18,628 bases of DNA from Burkholderiales bacterium (lineage in GTDB: Bacteria > Pseudomonadota > Gammaproteobacteria > Burkholderiales > Burkholderiaceae_B). The first letter of the stretch is position 1. Each line of letters begins with the position of its first letter. Position numbers and translations under genes: made by a program. The notes beneath the pieces were generated by a model that worked only from the letters and a program-made list of their open reading frames with translations, did not search any database and was not told where the DNA came from. Below, piece after piece: positions 14,226 to 18,628 of this stretch. The stretch spans positions 1 to 18,628 of the forward strand of contig SXZD01000231.1 in assembly GCA_005788065.1 (NCBI GenBank), in the 5' to 3' direction.

Positions 14226-16111
14226 CGCAGCAGCATCATGCCTGTCAGCAGGGCCAGCACGCCCGAGGCTGGCAGGGAGCCGCCACCTCCGCCGCCGCTG
14301 GTGCCGCCTGCAATCGGTGTGGTCGTGGTGGTGTCGCCCGGGGTGTTCTGTGAGTCGCCACCGGCCATGCCGCCGCCCGACCCGTTGCCGGGGGTTGTGG
14401 CAGTCCCGCCGTTGTCAGCCAGTTCAGACACGCCGACCGTACGGGCCACCGTGCTCTGATGGGATGCGCCAGCGCTGTCTTCCACTGTGACCCGGAAAAT
14501 GTATTCACCAGCTGAGGACGGTGCTACCGCCTGCATGCGACCCGGGACGCCTGACGCAGTCAGACGGACCGTTTGCGGGCCGGCGATCTGCACCCACGTG
14601 TGATTGACTACTGCGCGACCGCTGGCAGCCACGCTGTTGCTGGAGTCCAGTACCCAGTTGCCGTTGCTCTGGGTGAACGTGGCATTGGACAACGTGATGC
14701 CCGCCCGCACCTGATTGACGAGGTTATTGGCATCCAGCAGGCCGGCGCCGCAAACGTTGCTTGTGCACACGCACTTTGCCCTGCCCGTGCTCTCGGTGCA
14801 GACGGCGGCGTTGGTCCGGGAGGGAAAGGCGCGGGCGCTGCTGCGCAGTGAATTGAGCGCATCGTTGAAATTGATGCGCCCGGTGATGCCATGCATCAGG
14901 GACAGGGCAGCGCTGACCATGGGTGCTGCAAAGCTGGTGCCCACTTTGTTGAACCATGCGTTGGTTTCCGGTGTTGTACGCCCTGTGTTGCCCGGCCCGG
15001 TCATCGGCGTGAAGTCGCCGCCGGGCGCCATCAGTGTCATGGCTCTGCCCAGCGCGCTGTAGCCTGCACGCAGTCCGTCTTCGTCCACCGCACCGACGGC
15101 GATGACGCCGCCGCACGAGGCGGGGGAATCAATCGCGCCACTGCCGTTGCCGGCTGCTGCCACAATCACGGCACCCCGCGCATTGATCTGGTTGATGGCT
15201 GACTGGGTATCGCTGTCGCACGCGCCGGGCGACCCGAGACTCATATTGATGATGACAGCCGGTGTCGGGTTGTTGGGAATTCCGGGGATTGAGATGCCGG
15301 CGGCCCAGCGCGCGCCGTCCATCACATCAGACAGGTAACCGCCGCACTTGCCCAGTGCCCGGATCGGCAGGATACGGGCATTCCAGTTGGCACCTGCGGT
15401 TCCGACGCCATCGCCTGTGTTGCCTGCAATCAGGCCGGCTACGTAGGTGCCATGCCACGAGCTGCTGCTCTCGCTGCACTGGGAGAATTCCGACGTTTGA
15501 CGGTCTGCCGCGCTGACCCAGCTGCCGGGATCTGACGGGTTGGCATCCCGACCGTCGCCATCGTTGCCCACCGCAGCCCTGTCGATGAGGTCATAGCCGG
15601 GCAACAGTCGACCCACGAGGTCTGGATGGTCGCGAAGCACGCCGGTATCCACGACAGCCACTACCGTGGATGCGGTGCCCCTGAATTTGTCCCAGGCGCC
15701 GGTGAAGTTGGAGCCTCCTGCTGATGAGGCAGGTGCGGCCAATGCCCATTGATCACGGAAAAACGTGTCGTTGGATGTGGCATTGGACTGCACCCAACGG
15801 TCGATGACGGCGTACTCCACGCGCGGATCACTGTTCAGACGGTTGATATGGGCCTGCAGGTCGCCTGAGGTGTTGCCAGCGCGCTCGAAACGATAGATGT
15901 GTGTGTTCAGGTCACGGGCACGTACCCAGCGGGCATCCGGCGTGTTGGCCTGCATGATGCCGGCAGCGCGTGCTGTTGCCGCCTCCGATGTTTGCAGTCG
16001 TCCTGACACATCGTCGCGGAACTTGACGATGATGCGGTCACGGGCAGCCGCCTCCAGACTAAGTGTGCTCAGCAGAGCGGTGAGGGCGATGGCAAGCAGA
16101 CGGTGTTTCAT
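14195..16111 (-). CDS. Secreted S8 (subtilisin-like) serine protease with GlyGly-CTERM-like tail
   Basis: This is a 638-aa exported endopeptidase. It has a signal peptide (1-23), then an I9-like propeptide/chaperone region (about 25-108, ending YAVIDRWVQ). The S8 catalytic domain (about 118-465) has Asp155 in VAVVDTG, His220 in SSWHGTYVAGL, oxyanion Asn322 in AAAGNGSG and Ser393 in VGTSFAAPM. A PKD/Ig-like beta domain (about 470-562) follows, then a Gly/Thr-rich linker. The C terminus has a Gly run (606-611), a hydrophobic stretch (about 614-628) and a basic end (RQSCRKVVK). This tripartite tail resembles GlyGly-CTERM, the rhombosortase-processed signal of type II-secreted proteins. Multiple Cys (212, 256, 298, 333, 438, 447, 449, 454) suggest disulfides. 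No strong ribosome binding site is visible before the ATG. Confidence 0.93.
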   Translation of the reverse strand: MKHRLLAIALTALLSTLSLEAAARDRIIVKFRDDVSGRLQTSEAATARAAGIMQANTPDARWVRARDLNTHIYRFERAGNTSGDLQAHINRLNSDPRVEYAVIDRWVQSNATSNDTFFRDQWALAAPASSAGGSNFTGAWDKFRGTASTVVAVVDTGVLRDHPDLVGRLLPGYDLIDRAAVGNDGDGRDANPSDPGSWVSAADRQTSEFSQCSESSSSWHGTYVAGLIAGNTGDGVGTAGANWNARILPIRALGKCGGYLSDVMDGARWAAGISIPGIPNNPTPAVIINMSLGSPGACDSDTQSAINQINARGAVIVAAAGNGSGAIDSPASCGGVIAVGAVDEDGLRAGYSALGRAMTLMAPGGDFTPMTGPGNTGRTTPETNAWFNKVGTSFAAPMVSAALSLMHGITGRINFNDALNSLRSSARAFPSRTNAAVCTESTGRAKCVCTSNVCGAGLLDANNLVNQVRAGITLSNATFTQSNGNWVLDSSNSVAASGRAVVNHTWVQIAGPQTVRLTASGVPGRMQAVAPSSAGEYIFRVTVEDSAGASHQSTVARTVGVSELADNGGTATTPGNGSGGGMAGGDSQNTPGDTTTTTPIAGGTSGGGGGGSLPASGVLALLTGMMLLRQSCRKVVKA

Positions 16112-16396
16112 GGAGTGCTTTCAAAAGCGATTGCTGATGAGGCACTGTAAGAATTTGCCTTACGCCATCCCACTCCCCGCATGGGCACCTCCCCGTCGCC
16201 CGACCGTCGGCGAGGAGAGCTACCCCAAACGCTTTGCCGACCGATATGGCGCGACATGGCAGCAAAACCCTGTGTCTTTGATGCACGTGACCCTAACGGG
16301 GGGGTACGACTTTTGGGCCATGCCGGGACAATGTGACATCGTGTAAACGAATTTCCGGTTCGTTACAGTCTGTCAATCTCGAAGGAGTCCAAGCGC
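16112..16396. other. Divergent intergenic region between protease and response regulator
   Basis: This 285-bp gap separates the divergent protease and regulator genes and holds no convincing gene. It contains several dyads. GTAAG-N7-CTTAC (16147-16163) lies close to the protease start. A GC-rich hairpin lies at about 16188-16215 (CCTC with GAGG, and CGCCCGA with TCGGCG, one bulge). GTAAACGAA (16343-16351) faces TTCGTTAC (16359-16366) with one bulged base. A C- and then G-run occurs around 16292-16305. Promoters for both genes should be here. Confidence 0.6.
16343..16369 (+). promoter_or_regulatory. Inverted repeat overlapping a weak -10 box before the response regulator
   Basis: GTAAACGAA and TTCGTTAC (7-nt spacer) form an operator-like dyad. 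The right arm runs into TACAGT (16364-16369), a four-of-six match to a -10 box, 28 nt before the start codon. No good -35 box is seen, which fits an activator-dependent promoter, possibly autoregulation. Confidence 0.4.
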
Positions 16397-17080
16397 ATGT
16401 CGGCCGCTGCCCGTGTCCTGATCATCGAAGACCACCCCATGTTTGCAGCCAGTATCTGCGACGTGGTGAGCCTGGTTGCGCCCGGCACTGACATACGTCG
16501 CATGGACAGCCTGGCCGGGTTTGAGGAGATTTACTGTGAATATCTTCCGGATCTGGTGATTGCAGACCTGAATCTGGGCGACAGCATGGGTTTTGAGACC
16601 GTGCATACCTTGCGGGCAGTGGACGAGTTTTTGCCACTGATTGTTGCAACGGCGGATGAAGCGTTCCTCGAAAGCACGGTGGATGATCCTGCAAAAAATC
16701 TCTGGCGGCTGGACAAAAACAGTGATTTTCAGGTGTTCGTCGAGCAGATTGCAGATGTGATGATTGCAGTTGGCCTGTCTCCGACCTGGCGCATGCAGAG
16801 CTCGCTGGAGTCTGCTGCATTATCTGGCCTGAAGGGTATCAGTCAGATGACCGTGACGGGGTCTCAGGTGATCGAATTGAGCCCGTCACAGAAAACGCTG
16901 ATGGAACTGGTGACCATGGGTTACAGCAACAAGGAAATCGGCAAACGTCTGGATCTGAGTCCAGATACCGTCAAGCACCACCTGACCGATGTGTTTGCCA
17001 GATTCAATGCCAGCAGTCGTACCCAGGCCGCGACAATTTATAGGAGGATGGTGGCATCACGGGTGAGCGTTGACGCATAA
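16397..17080 (+). CDS. NarL/LuxR-family two-component response regulator (orphan)
   Basis: This is a 227-aa cytoplasmic DNA-binding regulator. The receiver domain (about 5-125) has the acidic pair Glu11-Asp12 in VLIIEDH, phosphoacceptor Asp57 in LVIADLNLGD, Thr85 and Lys107 (RLDKNS), so it should be phosphorylatable. The GerE/LuxR helix-turn-helix is at about 158-218 (LSPSQKTLMELVTMGYSNKE, then SPDTVKHHLTDVFARFN). Ribosome binding site AAGGAG (16382-16387) is 9 nt before the ATG. No histidine kinase is adjacent. The putative beta-barrel gene begins 27 bp downstream and is probably cotranscribed, and the protease is divergent, making both plausible targets. Confidence 0.94.
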   Translation: MSAAARVLIIEDHPMFAASICDVVSLVAPGTDIRRMDSLAGFEEIYCEYLPDLVIADLNLGDSMGFETVHTLRAVDEFLPLIVATADEAFLESTVDDPAKNLWRLDKNSDFQVFVEQIADVMIAVGLSPTWRMQSSLESAALSGLKGISQMTVTGSQVIELSPSQKTLMELVTMGYSNKEIGKRLDLSPDTVKHHLTDVFARFNASSRTQAATIYRRMVASRVSVDA

Positions 17081-17107
17081 TAGGCGCACAAGAACTCAGG
17101 AGACACC

Positions 17108-17944
17108 ATGGATTTGCGCATTTCATATCGCCCCCGCCTTTTTGGATGGACCGCAGGTGCCGCTGCGGCCGTCGCAGTGGTCTTTTCAACCAACAGTTTT
17201 GCCCAAGCATCCGCCCAACGGGATCCGGATGAGTTCCGCACGTCGGTGTCTGTTGGCGTTGACCGCAGTTCCGGCAAGTTTGGTGGGTCGCAAAACACGG
17301 ACATCACGTATGTCCCGCTGACTCTGAAAATGGAAAATGCTGATACTGTGCTCAAGTTGACCGTGCCGCACATCAGCATCACCGGACCGTCCAACGTGAT
17401 CGGCGGCGCGGGCACTCCGATCGTCACGCGTGGCAATACAGGTACGGTTGCCCGCCGCAGCGCATCGGGTCTGGGTGACGTGGTGGCCTCTCTGGGCATC
17501 AATATCGGACGCAACCCGGCTGGCTACGGGGTGGATCTGGTCACCAAGGTGAAGTTTCCGACCGCAGATGAAAAGCAGGGCTTGGGAACCGGCGAACGCG
17601 ACTATTTCGTACAGTTCGATGGATATTCTGTCGTTGGCAAGGCAACTTATTTCGGCACTATCGGCTACAAGAAGATGGGTGATACCCCAACCATCGACTT
17701 CCGTGATACAACGTTCGGGTCGCTTGGTATTTCGCTGGCGATGACGAAAAAAACGCAGAGCGGCCTGATTTATGATCACCGTCAGTCCTCTGTGGCAGGG
17801 GTGCAGGGACAGCGCGAAGTCACGCTGTTCATTTCGCATCAGATAGACAAGGATTTGCGTTTGCAGGGATATGCAGTAGGCGGTCTGACAGACAGCAGTG
17901 TCGACCGTGCGTTGGGTCTTCAGGTGGCAAAGGCGCTCGACTGA
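17108..17944 (+). CDS. Exported putative outer-membrane beta-barrel protein
   Basis: This is a 278-aa protein with a long signal peptide (hydrophobic core 15-29, probable cleavage after SFA at 32). The mature part is rich in alternating polar/hydrophobic strands and Gly, with stretches such as SGLGDVVASLGINI, YGVDLVTKVKFPTADEKQGL, TYFGTIGYKKMG and REVTLFISHQIDKDLRLQGY. These resemble the small 'transporter' barrels related to the MetA phenol-degradation family (PF13557), though I cannot confirm this. It does not end in the aromatic residue common for BAM-inserted barrels. Ribosome binding site AGGAG (17098-17102) is 5 nt upstream of the ATG. It lies 27 bp after the response regulator gene and is likely in the same transcript. 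Confidence 0.8.
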   Translation: MDLRISYRPRLFGWTAGAAAAVAVVFSTNSFAQASAQRDPDEFRTSVSVGVDRSSGKFGGSQNTDITYVPLTLKMENADTVLKLTVPHISITGPSNVIGGAGTPIVTRGNTGTVARRSASGLGDVVASLGINIGRNPAGYGVDLVTKVKFPTADEKQGLGTGERDYFVQFDGYSVVGKATYFGTIGYKKMGDTPTIDFRDTTFGSLGISLAMTKKTQSGLIYDHRQSSVAGVQGQREVTLFISHQIDKDLRLQGYAVGGLTDSSVDRALGLQVAKALD

Positions 17945-17969
17945 AAATCGTTGCTGTCGGCGTGAACTT

Positions 17970-17997
17970 TTGATACGCTATCTTTGTCCTAGACAAA
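17970..17997 (+). promoter_or_regulatory. Possible promoter/operator before the small unknown gene
   Basis: TTGATA (17970-17975) is a five-of-six match to a -35 box. A perfect 6-bp inverted repeat TTTGTC-CTA-GACAAA (17983-17997) covers the place where the spacer and -10 box would be. No good -10 box is seen. The repeat could instead be a binding site for a regulator. Confidence 0.35.
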
Positions 17998-18021
17998 TGT
18001 AGCGTTTTGCGGAGATTGTCG

Positions 18022-18324
18022 ATGGCCTCTGAATCGTATTACCTGATCGGTTTTTTTTCCTATTTCGGTATGGAGCACAGCAAACCTGACGTGGGTTTGC
18101 TGTTTGATGTTCTGCGTTCCATCCAAACCGAATCCCCTGACATGGATGTCTCTGTCTTTGAAGCAGACGCTCGTCAGCTCGTAGACGGCATGGATGCAAG
18201 GGTGCTGGGCGAGATACAGGGCATGCTTGACGGCGGCCTGGGTACCGAGCACTTCATGAACGGATGGCGAGTGGCAGAGTTGTACGATTTGGCAAGCCGC
18301 GGAGGCAGTCGTACGCTTCACTGA
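18022..18324 (+). CDS. Small hypothetical protein (100 aa)
   Basis: I do not recognise this family. The 100-aa product has an aromatic N-terminal segment (ESYYLIGFFSYFGME), no signal peptide or clear membrane helix, and two acidic amphipathic helices (about 24-36 and 56-72). It ends in a Gly/Arg/Ser-rich tail. The ATG at 18022 is preferred over TTG at 18007 because GGAG (18011-18014) lies 7 nt before it. Codon use is like its neighbours. It sits 77 bp after the putative barrel gene, with an inverted repeat between them, so it may have its own promoter. A hairpin follows the stop. Confidence 0.65.
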   Translation: MASESYYLIGFFSYFGMEHSKPDVGLLFDVLRSIQTESPDMDVSVFEADARQLVDGMDARVLGEIQGMLDGGLGTEHFMNGWRVAELYDLASRGGSRTLH

Positions 18325-18332
18325 ACCGGACA

Positions 18333-18353
18333 AGGGTGGACAAAATCCACCCT
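18333..18353 (+). terminator. Hairpin after the small hypothetical gene
   Basis: AGGGTGGA (18333-18340) and TCCACCCT (18346-18353) form a perfect 8-bp stem with the loop CAAAA, 8 nt after the stop codon. No T-run follows, so it may terminate weakly, or terminate in concert with Rho, or stabilise the transcript end. Confidence 0.55.
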
Positions 18354-18372
18354 GCGCGGATGGCAGGGCGGA

Positions 18373-18627
18373 TCATGGGGCAGACCCGAGCGGGTAATGA
18401 ATGCTCAGATCACCCGGATCTTGTTGGCTTGCAGGCCTTTGTCGCCGCGTACGACTTCGAACTCCACGCGCTGCATTTCTTTCAGCCTGCTTTTCAACCA
18501 TCTCAGTACGGTTGGAAGAAGCAAGAACTTGCGCATGCATTTCGGCTTGGATGTATGCGAAATTCTCGGTAGCACCAGTAACAGCCTTGTGGAGCTCTAG
18601 GCGGTGCATGTATGGCAACATTGGCCT
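18373..18627 (-). CDS. Unrecognised open frame entering from the right edge
   Basis: A minus-strand frame is open from the window edge to the stop at 18373. Its upstream half (HRLELHKAVTGATENF, then MHAQVLASSNRTEMVEKQAE) is strongly helical and charged, and looks like real protein, possibly phasin-like or coiled-coil. From about 18485 downward it reads the cold-shock remnant out of frame, giving an Arg/Gln-rich tail unlikely to be natural. The gene's true start and 3' end cannot be judged here. Confidence 0.3.
   Translation of the reverse strand, partial: RPMLPYMHRLELHKAVTGATENFAYIQAEMHAQVLASSNRTEMVEKQAERNAARGVRSRTRRQRPASQQDPGDLSIHYPLGSAP
18405..18485 (-). pseudogene. C-terminal remnant of a CspA-type cold-shock protein
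   Basis: On the minus strand these bases encode LKEMQRVEFEVVRGDKGL followed by QANKIRVI and a TGA stop, which matches the last third of bacterial cold-shock domain proteins (single-stranded nucleic acid chaperones of about 67-70 aa). The N-terminal part with RNP1 (GFGFI) and RNP2 (VFVH) motifs should lie at about 18486-18610, but no frame there encodes it. The frame instead reads through unrelated residues to an ATG at 18534-18536 (43 aa in all). I therefore call it a truncated or rearranged copy. An assembly error near the window end is the alternative. Confidence 0.6.
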
Positions 18628-18628
18628 C

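Noticed and set aside
14238..14459. Pro-rich plus-strand frame opposite the protease C terminus
   Set aside because: The Pro runs are the antisense image of the Gly-rich linker of the protease.
16188..16215. GC-rich hairpin as intrinsic terminator or small RNA
   Set aside because: No T-run on either strand and no promoter of its own that I can see; kept only as part of the intergenic description.
1..18628. CRISPR arrays, tRNA/rRNA genes, insertion sequences, prophage or toxin-antitoxin genes
   Set aside because: I looked for regularly spaced repeats, cloverleaf-like ends, transposase or integrase motifs and small paired genes, and saw none I could support.

Overview
This is a GC-rich, gene-dense bacterial chromosome segment. 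The organism is most likely a betaproteobacterium of the order Burkholderiales. I infer this from an HrpA helicase with the long C-terminal DUF3418 region, a Burkholderiales-type phasin (implying polyhydroxyalkanoate granules), a CoA-acylating methylmalonate-semialdehyde dehydrogenase, and codon use. I cannot name a genus. I saw no tRNA, rRNA, CRISPR array or insertion sequence.

Layout. (1) 1-3982, plus strand: the C-terminal part of ATP-dependent RNA helicase HrpA, then an exported YVTN-type beta-propeller protein 8 bp later. (2) 4109-7408, plus strand: a tightly packed four-gene unit of an exported polysaccharide-deacetylase-like protein, a sterol desaturase/fatty acid hydroxylase-like membrane protein, an EI24-domain membrane protein and a short CinA-like molybdopterin-binding-domain protein. 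Two of the three junctions overlap. (3) 7580-10775, plus strand: MmsA-type dehydrogenase and a GMC-family FAD oxidoreductase, closed by a strong bidirectional terminator. (4) 10873-11439, minus strand: a phasin with a recognisable promoter. (5) 11584-14225, plus strand: class IV-like histone deacetylase-family hydrolase, EamA/DMT transporter and nitroreductase. The last two overlap by ATGA. (6) 14195-16111, minus strand: a secreted S8 subtilisin-like protease ending in a GlyGly-CTERM-like sorting tail; its 3' end overlaps the nitroreductase gene tail to tail. (7) 16397-18324, plus strand: an orphan NarL/LuxR-type response regulator, an exported putative beta-barrel protein 27 bp downstream, and a small unrecognised gene. 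(8) 18405-18628: a C-terminal fragment of a cold-shock protein on the minus strand. The reading frame upstream of it is not cold-shock, so it looks like a truncated or rearranged copy.

How the genes may work together. Region 2 looks like envelope or lipid remodelling. Region 3 is oxidative catabolism of an alcohol/semialdehyde to a CoA ester. Region 4 packages carbon reserve granules. The protease and the response regulator/beta-barrel pair are divergently arranged around a 285-bp intergenic region rich in inverted repeats, so co-regulation is possible but unproven. I found no clear defence, phage or mobile system. The most unusual items are the deacetylase with a substituted metal-site Asp, the sortable protease, the orphan regulator module and the cold-shock gene remnant.
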